The notes: generated by a model from the letters alone, not told the origin. A DNA stretch of 64,000 nt from Parapontixanthobacter sp963736595 (GCA_963736595.1 CAVTPG010000011.1:248001-312000), one strand, 5' to 3'. Counted from the first letter of the stretch, positions 1-9,253 are shown. Translations and numbers: made by a program.

Positions 1-639
1 GCTTCCGAAGGTCCGGCGCTGGCCCCTGCATGGACCTTGCAGCACGAAATTCTGTTTTACGCCTTTGCGCTTATCTGTCTGTTGTTAAATCGGTTGCTCC
101 TGCTCTCTATTGTCGCGGCGATAGCCGTCGCTGCGTATAGCTTTGCCTTACCCGGCGGATACAAGGCCTTGGGGCTGGTCGATCTGGAATTTCTGTTCGG
201 CATTGTCGTCGCGTGGTGCTTTATCAACGAAAAGATGATGCAGAATGTGGTGTTGGCCTTGGTCGGATTGGCACTGTGCGTGCTCTTCTTCATTGTCGAT
301 ATACGACTATATTCCGTCATTTTCGGGCTTGGTCTGGCTTTCCTTTTGCTGCCTATCGTGCGTGCAGAGGCCGCCGGTCGTTTTACGATTGGGCCAGTCC
401 TGACGCTGCTGGGCGGGGCGTCCTATGCGATTTATCTCATTCATTATCCGCTTATGAGCGGGCTGGCGCGTCTGACGTCGGAATGGAATATGATGGCAGC
501 ATTCGCGCTGCTGGTTACCATCGCGACTGCTGCCGGCATCGCCTATCACAAACTGTTCGAACTGCCCGCCATCAAGCTAAGCCGACATTGGCTGGACAAG
601 GTGCTGCCTGACAAATCAGCAAAACCCGCTGACAGCTAA
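1..639 (+). CDS. Acyltransferase 3 family membrane protein, 5' end cut off by window
   Basis: The frame is open from base 1, so the N-terminal part lies upstream of the window; the TTG at 37 is not a true start. The visible 212 residues begin with PAWTLQHEILFYAF, the tryptophan/histidine-rich loop typical of acyltransferase 3 (OafA/NodX-like) proteins, followed by about six hydrophobic segments and a GASYAIYLIHYPL motif near the C-terminus that is common at the end of this family. Such proteins move acyl groups onto sugars or lipids at the inner membrane; the substrate cannot be read from the sequence. Its stop overlaps the 3' end of the convergent mgtE by 4 bases. Confidence 0.75.
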   Translation, partial: ASEGPALAPAWTLQHEILFYAFALICLLLNRLLLLSIVAAIAVAAYSFALPGGYKALGLVDLEFLFGIVVAWCFINEKMMQNVVLALVGLALCVLFFIVDIRLYSVIFGLGLAFLLLPIVRAEAAGRFTIGPVLTLLGGASYAIYLIHYPLMSGLARLTSEWNMMAAFALLVTIATAAGIAYHKLFELPAIKLSRHWLDKVLPDKSAKPADS

Positions 640-2132
640 TTTGCAAGGCCCGCAGCGACGGCCAAGCCTAAGAACGCAAAAAAGCCCATCGAATCGGTAA
701 TCATTGTCACGAATACGCTGCTGGCCACGGCTGGATCTTGCTTCAAGCGGTCGAAGATCACCGGCACCAGCACTCCGGCCAGCCCCGCCGTCACGACATT
801 GATGACCATCGCAATCGCGATAACCGCGCCCAGCATCGGCGTGAACAAAGCCGCCGTTGCCAACCCGACCAGCACCGCAATCGTAAAGCCGTTCAATACC
901 GCCACCTTAAACTCGCGCAGCAGAATGCGCCGGGTGTTCGCGCGGGTTAGCTGGTTCATGGCGATGGCGCGCACCGTCACGGCCATCGTCTGCGTTCCGG
1001 CATTGCCGCCGATGCTAGCCACAATCGGCATCAAAATGGCCAGCGCGACAAGTTTCTCGATCGCCGCTCCGAAGGCCGCAATGATCAGCGATGCGATCAG
1101 CGCCGTGCCGAGGTTGGCAATGAGCCAGCGCACGCGGCTGGTATAGGCATCGCGCAGCGGCTCGTTGATGTCGCCTTCGCCGGCTCCCGCCAGCAGCATC
1201 ACATCTTCGCCCGCTTCCTCAGCAATGATGTGGACCATGTCATCGACTGTAATCTGGCCCACCAGGCGGTCGTTTTCATCAACTACGGCGGCGGAGATCA
1301 GCCCGTATTTCTGAAACATCAGCGCGACTTCTTCCTGATCCAGCATGACCGGAATCAGGGTCTGGTCGCGCTTCATCACATCGGACAGGGCGACATCGCG
1401 CGGGGTACGCAAAATCCATGAAAGCTGGCACGTGCCGACCGGGTGATGCGTGTGATCGACAACAAATATCTCCCAGAAATCCGTCGTTAAGTCACCATCA
1501 TCGCGCAGGAAGTCGATCAAGCCGCCGACCGTCATATGCTCCGGCACGGCCACAAAATCGCGGCTCATCAAGCGGCCTGCGGTCTCTTCGGGATAGCCCA
1601 GCGCCGTCTCGATCGCGATCCGGTCTTCATCGTCCAGCTCGGCCAGAATCGCGCGCTGATCGGGCGCATCCAGATCCTCGATCAGCTGCACCGCATCATC
1701 TGTATCGAGCTGTTCCGCGATGGAAGCGACCGCTTCGGGGGCCAGCGCTTCCATCATGTCCTCGCGGACGTAATCATTCAGTTCGGCGACCACCTCGCTC
1801 GACATGAGATTGGTGATTGATGCGGCGAGGCGATGCCGCTCGTCACGGTCGAACAATTCGAGCAGATCAGCGATGTCGGCATGGTGCAGCGGCTCGACCA
1901 GCTTATAGACGGTATCCGTATCGCCATCGGTCAAAGCGTCGCTGACCGACTGGACGAACTCCTGCTTCAGCGTGTTTTCTTCATCCATCCGCTCGTCATC
2001 GATGCGGTCGTCGGGAATCTTGTTGTCGGCAATCGCGGTATCGGAGCGCACACCAGCGTCCGGGGCGTCCGGCGCATTGGCCAGCAGCATATCCGCCTCG
2101 CTCTGATGATTGCGTTTATCGTCGCTCGCCAT
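636..2132 (-). CDS. mgtE: Magnesium transporter MgtE
   Basis: Inner-membrane Mg2+ channel of 498 residues. A variable acidic N-terminal stretch of about 45 residues is followed by the helical MgtE_N domain (about 50-180), two CBS domains (about 190-310, including a QITVDDMVHIIAEEAGED segment), and a C-terminal pore of about five membrane helices carrying the family signature GGNAGTQTMAVTVRAIA. In MgtE the cytoplasmic N and CBS domains sense Mg2+ and close the pore. The length is slightly above the usual 450 because of the N-terminal extension. It is transcribed convergently with the truncated acyltransferase gene. I see no Mg2+ riboswitch in the roughly 115 bases separating it from the divergent cyclophilin gene. 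Confidence 0.93.
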   Translation of the reverse strand: MASDDKRNHQSEADMLLANAPDAPDAGVRSDTAIADNKIPDDRIDDERMDEENTLKQEFVQSVSDALTDGDTDTVYKLVEPLHHADIADLLELFDRDERHRLAASITNLMSSEVVAELNDYVREDMMEALAPEAVASIAEQLDTDDAVQLIEDLDAPDQRAILAELDDEDRIAIETALGYPEETAGRLMSRDFVAVPEHMTVGGLIDFLRDDGDLTTDFWEIFVVDHTHHPVGTCQLSWILRTPRDVALSDVMKRDQTLIPVMLDQEEVALMFQKYGLISAAVVDENDRLVGQITVDDMVHIIAEEAGEDVMLLAGAGEGDINEPLRDAYTSRVRWLIANLGTALIASLIIAAFGAAIEKLVALAILMPIVASIGGNAGTQTMAVTVRAIAMNQLTRANTRRILLREFKVAVLNGFTIAVLVGLATAALFTPMLGAVIAIAMVINVVTAGLAGVLVPVIFDRLKQDPAVASSVFVTMITDSMGFFAFLGLAVAAGLAN

Positions 2133-2247
2133 GCTCCCGCATCTAGGCGCGAGCGGTAAAAAAGCAAAGCGGGTTAAGCGGGCCAGAGGGTGACACCGCG
2201 CGCCAGCATCCTATATGGGCAAGGCAAATCACAGGAGAAATTATCAA

Positions 2248-2712
2248 ATGGCCGACCAGACACTGACTTTCACGCTCGACACCGGCGACGGCGAACCCAA
2301 GGATGTGGTGATCAAGCTGCGCCCTGACTTGGCGCCTGGCCATGTGGAGCGCATCACGCAGCTGGCCGGTGAAGGCTTTTATGATGGCGTCGTGTTCCAC
2401 CGCGTCATTCCCGGCTTTATGGCTCAGGGCGGCGATCCGACCGGCACCGGCATGAGCGGCAGCGACAAGCCCGATCTTAAAGCCGAATTCAATAGCGAGC
2501 CGCATACGCGCGGCACGTGCTCGATGGCCCGGACACAGGCGCCTGACAGCGCCAATTCGCAGTTTTTTATCTGCTTCGATGATTCCCACTTCCTTGACGG
2601 GCAATACACTGTGTGGGGTCAAGTGACCGAAGGCATGGATCACGTCGATGCGCTGCCTAAAGGCGAGCCACCTGCGAACCCCGGCAAAATCGTGAAGGCG
2701 ACTATTTCGTAA
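2248..2712 (+). CDS. Peptidylprolyl isomerase, cyclophilin type
   Basis: Cytoplasmic-type cyclophilin of 154 residues that catalyses cis-trans isomerisation of Xaa-Pro bonds during folding. FHRVIPGFMAQGGDPTGTG and SMARTQAPDSANSQFFI are the classic active-site blocks, with the catalytic Arg in FHR. The ATG at 2248 is chosen over the in-frame ATG at 2215 because AGGAGA at 2233-2238 is a well-placed ribosome-binding site and homologues begin close to the MADQTLTFTL segment. There is no signal peptide. A clear intrinsic terminator follows at 2736-2759, so this is probably a single-gene transcript separate from miaB. Confidence 0.93.
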   Translation: MADQTLTFTLDTGDGEPKDVVIKLRPDLAPGHVERITQLAGEGFYDGVVFHRVIPGFMAQGGDPTGTGMSGSDKPDLKAEFNSEPHTRGTCSMARTQAPDSANSQFFICFDDSHFLDGQYTVWGQVTEGMDHVDALPKGEPPANPGKIVKATIS

Positions 2713-2735
2713 ATTTGCGAACATAATTATGGGGA

Positions 2736-2759
2736 GGGCGGCCGAGTGCCGCCCTTTTT
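2736..2759 (+). terminator. Rho-independent terminator after the cyclophilin gene
   Basis: A perfect 7-bp stem GGGCGGC (2736-2742) / GCCGCCC (2748-2754) with a 5-base loop is followed directly by TTTTT (2755-2759). It ends the cyclophilin transcript and argues against any miaB start upstream of about 2764, because a GTG at 2746 would lie inside the hairpin. Confidence 0.88.
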
Positions 2760-2784
2760 GTTGATGAGCGCAAACACTTGCCCT

Positions 2785-4143
2785 ATGTCGCGCCTTCCCA
2801 TGAAATCCACAACCGCCCCCAAGACCTTTCGGGTCAAGAGCTTCGGCTGCCAGATGAACGTCTATGATGGCGAGCGTATGGGCGAGTTGCTGAGCGAACA
2901 AGGCATTGTGCCCGCACCCGAAGGCGAAGACGCCGATCTGGTGGTGCTCAACACCTGCCACATCCGCGAAAAAGCGGCGGAAAAGGTCTATTCGGACATC
3001 GGGCGGATCAGCAAAGCCGGACGCAAGGCGGGGAAGCAGCCACTGATCGCGGTGGCTGGCTGTGTTGCTCAGGCGGAAGGCGCAGAGATCATGGCGCGCA
3101 GCCCGGCGGTCTCGATGGTGGTCGGGCCGCAAGCCTATCACCGCTTGCCTGAAATGCTGGCGGGCGCTGTGCAGGGCGAGCGGATGACCGACACCGATAT
3201 GCCCGCGATCGCCAAATTCGCCGCATTGCCCAGCCGCACACGCTCGACGCCCGCCGCGTTCCTGACCATTCAGGAAGGCTGCGACAAATTCTGCACTTAT
3301 TGCGTCGTGCCTTATACGCGCGGGGCGGAAATCTCGCGGCCCTATGGCGATCTTGTGACCGAAGCGCAGAAACTGGTCGAGGCCGGTGCGCGCGAAATTA
3401 CGCTGCTCGGTCAGAATGTCAGCGCGTGGTCCGGCGACGATGAGCGCGGTCGTGCTGTCGGGCTGGGCGGCCTGATCCGCGCTTTGGCCAAAGTCGATGG
3501 GCTGTCGCGCATTCGCTACATGACCAGCCACCCCGCCGATATGGACGACGATCTGATCGCCGCGCATGGTGAGATCGACAAGCTCATGCCGTTCCTGCAT
3601 TTGCCCGTGCAATCGGGAAGTGACCGCGTGCTGAAAGCCATGAATCGAAGCCATACGGCGGAAAGCTATCTGCGCCTTTTGGAACGTTTTGAAGCGGCCC
3701 GTCCGGGTCTTGCACTGTCGGGCGATTTTATCGTGGGCTTTCCCGGCGAAACCGAAGCCGAATTTGCCGATACGCTAAGCCTGGTCGATGCAGTGGGCTA
3801 TGCGCAGGCGTTCAGCTTCAAATATTCGCCGCGCCCCGGCACACCAGCGGCCACGATGGATGATCAAGTCGCGCCAGAAATTATGGACGACCGTTTGCAG
3901 CGGTTGCAAGCCGCGTTACGGCGCGATCAGCTGGCGTTCAACGAAGCCAGCGTCGGCAAAGTCTGCAATGTTCTGGTCGAGCGTAAGGGCAAACATGAGG
4001 GCCAATGGCTCGGCAAATCACCGTGGCTGCAATCGGTCCACTTTACCGGTGACGCCAAGATTGGCGATTTGGTCCGCTTGCAAATGACGTCCGCACGGCA
4101 ACAATCGCTGGGCGGTGAGCTTATTGCGACTGCACCAGCCTGA
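2785..4143 (+). CDS. miaB: tRNA-2-methylthio-N6-dimethylallyladenosine synthase MiaB
   Basis: Radical-SAM methylthiotransferase that adds the 2-methylthio group to i6A37 of tRNAs reading UNN codons. Order: N-terminal UPF0004 domain with three cluster cysteines (FGCQMN, NTCHIREKA, AGCVAQ), radical-SAM core with EGCDKFCTYCVVPYTRG binding the second 4Fe-4S cluster, and a C-terminal TRAM RNA-binding domain. The open frame extends back to 2746, but that start lies in a terminator hairpin; ATG at 2785 or 2800 is more likely, and neither has a strong ribosome-binding site. The downstream phoH, ybeY and corC genes form the conserved alphaproteobacterial RNA-maturation cluster. Confidence 0.95.
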   Translation: MSRLPMKSTTAPKTFRVKSFGCQMNVYDGERMGELLSEQGIVPAPEGEDADLVVLNTCHIREKAAEKVYSDIGRISKAGRKAGKQPLIAVAGCVAQAEGAEIMARSPAVSMVVGPQAYHRLPEMLAGAVQGERMTDTDMPAIAKFAALPSRTRSTPAAFLTIQEGCDKFCTYCVVPYTRGAEISRPYGDLVTEAQKLVEAGAREITLLGQNVSAWSGDDERGRAVGLGGLIRALAKVDGLSRIRYMTSHPADMDDDLIAAHGEIDKLMPFLHLPVQSGSDRVLKAMNRSHTAESYLRLLERFEAARPGLALSGDFIVGFPGETEAEFADTLSLVDAVGYAQAFSFKYSPRPGTPAATMDDQVAPEIMDDRLQRLQAALRRDQLAFNEASVGKVCNVLVERKGKHEGQWLGKSPWLQSVHFTGDAKIGDLVRLQMTSARQQSLGGELIATAPA

Positions 4144-4207
4144 CGCAGTAATCCTTGCCTCTGCGTTCGCGGCCACTATCTTGGGTGGCCACACGATAAG
4201 GACACGC

Positions 4208-5266
4208 ATGGCCCGAAAACCGATACCATCCGGCGCGAAATCAACCGATAGCGATATCACGCTGAGCGAACCGCCGACACCGCGCCGCGAGATACGCCGC
4301 GCGAAAACTGAAATATCTTTCGACAATCAATCGCTTCTGGGCACGTTGTTTGGCCAGTTCGATGCCAATCTCGTGCAAGTGGAAAACCGCCTCGGCGTGT
4401 TTATCGCCGCACGCGGCGATGAATTGCAGATCGAGGGGCCGGAGGATGCCGTGGCGCGCGCCCGCGAAGTGCTGCAGACCATGTATGACCGGCTGGCGCT
4501 GGGGCAGGAGCTGGATCAGGGCGCTATCGAAGCGCTGATCGCCATGTCGAACGAGCCGACTTTGGAGGGCATTATTTCAGGCAAACCGGACGATCCCAAA
4601 ACTGCGCCGATCATGATCCGCACGCGGCGCAAAACCATCGTGCCGCGCTCCGCCACACAGATCGATTATATGCGTTCGCTGGCCAGCGACGACATCATCT
4701 TTGCTTTGGGTCCGGCAGGGACGGGCAAGACTTATGTTGCCGTCGCGCAGGCCGTCAGCCAGTTGATAACGGGCAGTGTGCAGCGCCTGATCCTGTCCCG
4801 GCCAGCAGTGGAAGCAGGCGAAAAAATCGGCTTTCTGCCGGGCGATATGAAAGAGAAGGTCGATCCCTTTCTGCGCCCGCTTTATGATGCGCTGTATGAT
4901 TGTATGCCGCCCGAACAAGTGGAGCGGCGCTTGGCCAGCGGCGAGATCGAAATCGCACCGATTGCCTTTATGCGCGGTCGGACCTTGGCCGATGCGTTTG
5001 TGATCCTTGATGAAGCGCAAAACACCACGCGCGAGCAGATGAAAATGTTTCTCACCCGCTTCGGCCAGAATAGCCGGATGGTGGTGTGCGGCGATCCGCG
5101 TCAAGTCGATATACCCGGCGGCGGGCGCATGAGCGGGTTGATCGACGCGGTAGAAAAGCTGGAAGGGGTGGATGGCTTTGGCACGATCCGCTTCACCGCT
5201 GCCGATGTCGTGCGTCACCCGATCGTGGGCCGCATCGTCGAAGCCTATGAGGGGCCGACCGCCTAG
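4208..5266 (+). CDS. PhoH family ATPase (PhoL-like)
   Basis: Predicted RNA-associated ATPase of 352 residues. After an N-terminal KH-like segment (about 35-95) comes the PhoH P-loop core with Walker A GPAGTGKT at residues 168-175 and Walker B FVILDEAQNTT. ATG 4208 is preferred over the upstream in-frame start at 4115, which overlaps the end of miaB, because AAGG at 4197-4200 sits at good spacing and family members begin near here. It is followed by ybeY, the usual partner; the pair is linked to rRNA processing and ribosome quality control in other bacteria. The biochemical role of PhoH proteins is still not well defined. Confidence 0.92.
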   Translation: MARKPIPSGAKSTDSDITLSEPPTPRREIRRAKTEISFDNQSLLGTLFGQFDANLVQVENRLGVFIAARGDELQIEGPEDAVARAREVLQTMYDRLALGQELDQGAIEALIAMSNEPTLEGIISGKPDDPKTAPIMIRTRRKTIVPRSATQIDYMRSLASDDIIFALGPAGTGKTYVAVAQAVSQLITGSVQRLILSRPAVEAGEKIGFLPGDMKEKVDPFLRPLYDALYDCMPPEQVERRLASGEIEIAPIAFMRGRTLADAFVILDEAQNTTREQMKMFLTRFGQNSRMVVCGDPRQVDIPGGGRMSGLIDAVEKLEGVDGFGTIRFTAADVVRHPIVGRIVEAYEGPTA

Positions 5267-5379
5267 ACAGGGGCTGCTGCCAATGGATTTGGACGGCTAC
5301 AATGGATGGCACATGGAATTGGCATGGGGGCGAAGTAGGGTTGGCGGATGGGCGGTAAAGCGGCTAATCGGGTGGCGTC

Positions 5380-5865
5380 ATGCAGCTAGAACTCGACATC
5401 GAAGACTGGGCGGCTGGTGACCGGAGCGCGTGGGAGGCTTTGGCAGAACGGGCTGCCAAGGCTGCTGGCGGTATCGAGCCTGCGCTCATCAATCCGCGCC
5501 TGACGACCAGCATCCTGTTCACTTCCGACGATGAAGTTCACGCGCTCAATCGCGAATGGCGTGGCCGTGACAAGCCGACCAATGTGCTGTCCTTTCCGAT
5601 GCTGGCGCGCGAAGATCTGCTAGCCTTGACGAGCGATGGCCCGCCTGAATTGCTGGGCGATATTGCTTTGGCTTATGAGACCTGCGCGCGGGAAGCGGGC
5701 GAAAAGGGCGTGTCGCTCGAACATCATGCCGCGCATCTCATCATCCACGGTCTGCTGCATCTTGCCGGGCACGATCATGTTACCAGCGATGCCGAGGCCG
5801 ATGCGATGGAAGCACTGGAAATTACAGCTCTTGCCGCTATGGGCATTGCCAATCCGTACGATTAG
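5380..5865 (+). CDS. ybeY: Endoribonuclease / rRNA maturation factor YbeY
   Basis: Metal-dependent RNase of 161 residues needed for 16S rRNA 3' end maturation and ribosome quality control. The zinc-binding signature HxxxHxxxxxH is intact as HGLLHLAGHDH near residues 127-137, and the NREWRGRDKPTNVLSFP block is the typical central strand region. It sits between phoH and the CorC-like gene, the usual context. The start at ATG 5380 has only a weak GGTGG ribosome-binding site; no better in-frame start precedes the conserved region. Confidence 0.94.
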   Translation: MQLELDIEDWAAGDRSAWEALAERAAKAAGGIEPALINPRLTTSILFTSDDEVHALNREWRGRDKPTNVLSFPMLAREDLLALTSDGPPELLGDIALAYETCAREAGEKGVSLEHHAAHLIIHGLLHLAGHDHVTSDAEADAMEALEITALAAMGIANPYD

Positions 5866-5930
5866 GGCAATGCTGAACGGATTCGCGAATGTGCAAACCC
5901 AATATATTAATGGAGTAACCACTAAGGGCC

Positions 5931-6862
5931 ATGCCCGATCCAGAACAACCCGCCGGAGAGGCGGAGAGTAGCAGCGGGCTGTGGCCCGCGATCCGCAAAT
6001 TCATGGGTGTCGATGACCCCGATCGCTCTTTGCGTGCGCAGCTCGAAGAGGCCATCGACGAGCATGAGGACGAGCAGGCGGAAAGCGATCAGAGCGATCC
6101 TGCACCGACCAATGGCGATCTGTCGCCGGTGGAGCGGCAAATGCTTCGCAATATGCTGCATTTCAGCGAACATGATGCCGATGATGTAGCTGTCCCGCGC
6201 GGTCAGATTATTGCCGTGTCCGCCGATTGCGACTGGCATGAGCTGGTCGCGACTTTTGCCGAGCATGGCCATTCGCGGCTGCCCGTCTATCGCGGCAGTC
6301 TGGACGATGTCATCGGCATGATGCACATCAAGGATGTATTCCCGTTTCTGGCCGCGAACAAACCGCCGCCCGGTGACTGGACGAAGCTGATGCGGCAGCC
6401 GGTTTACGTGCCGCAATCGCGCAATGCGCTGGATGTGCTGGCCGATATGCGGCAGCAACGCGTGCACTGGCCGTAGTGCTGGACGAATTTTCTGGCACGG
6501 ATGGTATTATTACGATCGAGGATCTGGTCGAGGAAATCGTCGGCGAAATCGAGGACGAGCATGACGATACGCCCGAAGCGATGATCGTGGATGTGGGCGG
6601 CGGCATCTGGGATTGTGACGCGCGCGCAGAACTTGACGATGTGGCCGAGGCGATTGACCCAAGGCTGGCTGAAGTGGCCGAATCGGTCGATACTTTGGGC
6701 GGGCTAGCCTTTATTCTGGCCGAGCAAGTCCCACCCGTGGGCGAAGTGCTGACACATCCCAGCGGCTGGCGGATCGAAGTGCTTGAAGGTGATGAAACCC
6801 ACGTTACCCGCCTTCGCCTTCATGCGCCGGACATCGCGGCCAAGACACAGCAAAAAGGATAA
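5931..6862 (+). CDS. CorC/HlyC-type CBS-domain transporter-associated protein, reading frame interrupted at about 6468
   Basis: Soluble CorC-like protein with paired CBS domains and a C-terminal CorC_HlyC domain, lacking the DUF21 membrane domain; relatives modulate Mg2+/Co2+ efflux. The first frame runs to a stop at 6474-6476 after MRQQRVHWP, while the conserved continuation LDEFSGTDGIITIEDLVEEI lies in another frame from 6476. Restoring one A between CAC and TGG at about 6468 gives RVHMAVVLDEFSGTDG, the family consensus. The span of 932 bases is one short of a multiple of three, consistent with a 1-base deletion. The gene directly follows ybeY, its standard position. It could be a sequencing error or a recent mutation; the even conservation favours error. 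Confidence 0.85.
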
Positions 6863-6924
6863 TCGCAGGCATTCGCGCACCGGCTATCGACAAGCCGCTC
6901 ACGCATCACCACATAGCATTCACC

Positions 6925-7824
6925 ATGGCCAATCGCCGCCTTCCCCCTCTGCGCGCATTGGAAGCGTTTTCCCGTACGGTTCGCTTGGGATCGGCGCGGG
7001 CAGCGGCTGACGAATTGAATCTTAGCCCGTCGGCGTTGTCGCGGCGGATTGCCAATCTGGAAGAATTTGTCGGACGCAAGCTGTTTACCCGCGCGCGCCA
7101 GTCGATGCAGCTGACTGACGAAGGGCAAGCGTTTTACGATGCGGTCAGCCCGCATCTCGAAGCGTTGGCCCGTGCGGTCGAGGGACAGTCGGACAATCTG
7201 TCGGTGCTGCGCCTGCGGCTGGGCGTGTTGCCGCTATTTGGTTCGCAGCGCCTGTTCCCCAAGCTGGGCGAGTTACGCGCGCGCCATCCGCTGCTCCATA
7301 TCGATATCGACACCGGCCCGCATCTGGAAGATCGCGTCGGCGATACGCTGGATGCGGCGATAATCCTTAGTCAGGGGCCGGATAAGCGGCTTCATGCGGT
7401 GCGCCTCGATCACAATATGGTCCACGCCATTTGCAGCCGCGAACTGGCGAAGAAACTGATCGGCGACGATAGTGCGGCAGCGCCCGATAAGGCCGCGCTG
7501 TCCAAGCAAACGTTCCTCATTCATAGCGAGCTGCCCGCCAGCTTCGAAGCCTGGAAGCAAGCGCTGGAGCTGGAAAACCTCGAACCCGCTGCCATCGATC
7601 ATTATGATTCCGGGCAATTAATGCTGGAAGCGGCGGCACAAGGCCTTGGCATTGCGATCATGCATGACGATCATTTGCGGCGCGCGGCGGACAACCGGCT
7701 GGCTCCGCTATATGATATCAAAGTCGAAAGTCCGTATAGTTACTGGTTCGTGTGCCGTCCCGGTGCGCTGGAAGAACGGCCTGTGCGGTCGTTCCACGAC
7801 TGGCTGATTGACGCCAATCTTTAA
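6925..7824 (+). CDS. LysR family transcriptional regulator (GcvA-like)
   Basis: DNA-binding regulator of 299 residues. The N-terminal winged helix (residues about 5-65) reads LPPLRALEAFSRTVRLGSAR followed by AADELNLSPSALSRRIANLE; the rest is a periplasmic-binding-protein-like effector domain. The RxLPPLxALxAFE opening is typical of the GcvA subgroup. No divergent neighbour identifies its target: the gene faces plsC tail to tail and overlaps its stop by 4 bases. The ligand and regulon are unknown. Confidence 0.88.
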   Translation: MANRRLPPLRALEAFSRTVRLGSARAAADELNLSPSALSRRIANLEEFVGRKLFTRARQSMQLTDEGQAFYDAVSPHLEALARAVEGQSDNLSVLRLRLGVLPLFGSQRLFPKLGELRARHPLLHIDIDTGPHLEDRVGDTLDAAIILSQGPDKRLHAVRLDHNMVHAICSRELAKKLIGDDSAAAPDKAALSKQTFLIHSELPASFEAWKQALELENLEPAAIDHYDSGQLMLEAAAQGLGIAIMHDDHLRRAADNRLAPLYDIKVESPYSYWFVCRPGALEERPVRSFHDWLIDANL

Positions 7825-8759
7825 GACTTTGTAGCAGAATCTGGCGCTTCATAGCCGACGGGTGGGAAATCATGCGCAAAATCACGCAGGGGTTTGCCGA
7901 GGTTAGCCTGCAGCACCGGTTCCATCTGCGCGCGCGCTTGCGCTCCGATGGCTTTGCGGCCCGGATAATCGGCGGGGCTGAACGGTTCGAGATAGTGGAT
8001 ATGCAAAGGGAAAGTTCCGCGCCGGGCAAACACTCGCTTCGCGCTATTGACCCCGCTTTCCTCCCCGACCCAGCCAAACCATTCCGACACTGCTCCGTAA
8101 TTCAGCACCACGGGCTGAACCACGATACCGGGCGGCGGGGGTTCCAGCACTTTCAGCATCGAGGTCTTGAACGGCAGCAGCGAATGCCCGTCGGTCGTCG
8201 TGCCTTCAGGGAAAACCGTCACCGACCAATTATCGGATAACGCTTCTTTCAGCACGGCAATCTGTTCTGCCACCGCCATGCGGTTCTCCCGCTTGACAAA
8301 GACGGTCCGGTTCAAGCGCGCCAGCCAGCCAACCACCGGCACTTCGCCCAGTTCAGCCTTGGACACGAACGCCGTTCCGCTCGCACCTGCCAGCACCAGA
8401 ATATCCAGCCAGCTTATGTGATTGGACAGGAAAAACACATCGCGTTTCAGCGGTTTGCCGATCAGCTTTACTTTCGCGCCCAAGATGCGGGCGGCGTATT
8501 TCAGGAAATATTTGGGGAAGGGCGAGCCATAGGCCGTTATGCGATAGAGATAATGCGCCGGGACCAAGACGATGAGCAGCGCCACGATCAGCAACATCCT
8601 GATAATCAGGCGCATCCATCCGCCTATGCCTATCGCCGTGGCTTCTCCGCGCATTGCGGCCAGCCGCACCGGATCGTCATAGGCAGACGGCGCGTCGTCA
8701 TGCGGCGCACCGTAATCGGTCGGCTCAGGCGCTTTAGTCCTCGCGGTCTTGCCGGACAC
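7821..8759 (-). CDS. plsC: 1-acyl-sn-glycerol-3-phosphate acyltransferase (PlsC family)
   Basis: Membrane-bound lysophosphatidate acyltransferase of 312 residues forming phosphatidic acid. One clear membrane helix (about 50-70) precedes the catalytic HX4D motif NHISWLD (His114, Asp119); the substrate-binding FPEGTT motif follows further on. The N-terminal 45 residues are polar and rich in Pro, Asp and Ala, so the true start may be the later in-frame ATG at MRGEATAIG. As given, the start overlaps the 3' end of fur by 26 bases, so the two genes are probably co-transcribed. Confidence 0.88.
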   Translation of the reverse strand: MSGKTARTKAPEPTDYGAPHDDAPSAYDDPVRLAAMRGEATAIGIGGWMRLIIRMLLIVALLIVLVPAHYLYRITAYGSPFPKYFLKYAARILGAKVKLIGKPLKRDVFFLSNHISWLDILVLAGASGTAFVSKAELGEVPVVGWLARLNRTVFVKRENRMAVAEQIAVLKEALSDNWSVTVFPEGTTTDGHSLLPFKTSMLKVLEPPPPGIVVQPVVLNYGAVSEWFGWVGEESGVNSAKRVFARRGTFPLHIHYLEPFSPADYPGRKAIGAQARAQMEPVLQANLGKPLRDFAHDFPPVGYEAPDSATKS

Positions 8760-9156
8760 CGTAAAGCTCCATCCGGTGATCGACCAGCCGATAGCCCAGC
8801 TTTTCTGCGATCTGTTTTTGCAGCGATTCCAGTTCGGGATCGACGAATTCGATCACCTTGCCGCTTTCCACATCGATCAGATGATCATGATGGGCTTCCG
8901 GCGCGGCTTCGTAACGCGCGCGGCCATCGCCAAAATCATGCCGGTCGAGAATGCCTGCCTCTTCGAACAAACGCACGGTGCGATAGACGGTGGCGATCGA
9001 GATTTTTGGATCGATTGCCGAGGCGCGACTGTGCAGCAATTCGACATCGGGGTGATCCTCGCTGTCGGACAGCACTTGTGCGATAACGCGGCGCTGCTCG
9101 GTAATCCGAAGGCCGCGTTCGGCACATAATTGTTCGACATCGATCCGGTTCGGCAC
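8734..9156 (-). CDS. fur: Ferric uptake regulator Fur
   Basis: Metal-responsive repressor of 140 residues. Winged-helix DNA-binding domain (GLRITEQRRVIAQVLSDS; ISIATVYRTVRLFEEAGIL) is followed by the metal-binding and dimerisation region with HHDHLIDVESGKVIEF. The CxxC pair found in many Fur proteins is absent from this C-terminal region, which is common in alphaproteobacterial Fur/Irr-like members, so whether it senses iron or another metal cannot be decided here. I choose GTG 9156 over the upstream GTG at 9216, because the latter lies inside the mucR terminator and an AGGAG site sits 10 bases before 9156. Confidence 0.9.
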   Translation of the reverse strand: MPNRIDVEQLCAERGLRITEQRRVIAQVLSDSEDHPDVELLHSRASAIDPKISIATVYRTVRLFEEAGILDRHDFGDGRARYEAAPEAHHDHLIDVESGKVIEFVDPELESLQKQIAEKLGYRLVDHRMELYGVRQDRED

Positions 9157-9166
9157 GAAATTATGG

Positions 9167-9171
9167 CTCCT
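9167..9171 (-). promoter_or_regulatory. Ribosome-binding site deciding the fur start
   Basis: On the minus strand AGGAG lies 10 bases upstream of the GTG at 9156 and just downstream of the mucR terminator. It supports the shorter Fur protein beginning MPNRIDVEQL over the 160-residue version. Confidence 0.7.
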
Positions 9172-9178
9172 AAATAAC

Positions 9179-9210
9179 AAAACGCCCCGGCTTCTTATCC
9201 AGCCGAGGCG
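9179..9210 (-). terminator. Rho-independent terminator after mucR
   Basis: On the minus strand CGCCTCGGCT (9210-9201) pairs with AGCCGGGGCG (9192-9183) with one mismatch and an 8-base loop, followed by TTTT. It lies between mucR and fur on the same strand, so fur probably has its own promoter or depends on read-through. Confidence 0.82.
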
Positions 9211-9253
9211 CTTCACTCAAGTTTTCACCGTATTGCCGATGCGGCAAACGGGA

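Noticed and set aside
2143..3654. Long open frame (503 residues) on the minus strand opposite the cyclophilin and miaB genes
   Set aside because: Antisense to well-supported genes, with low-complexity His/Ala/Arg-rich translation and no recognizable motifs; a GC-rich shadow frame.
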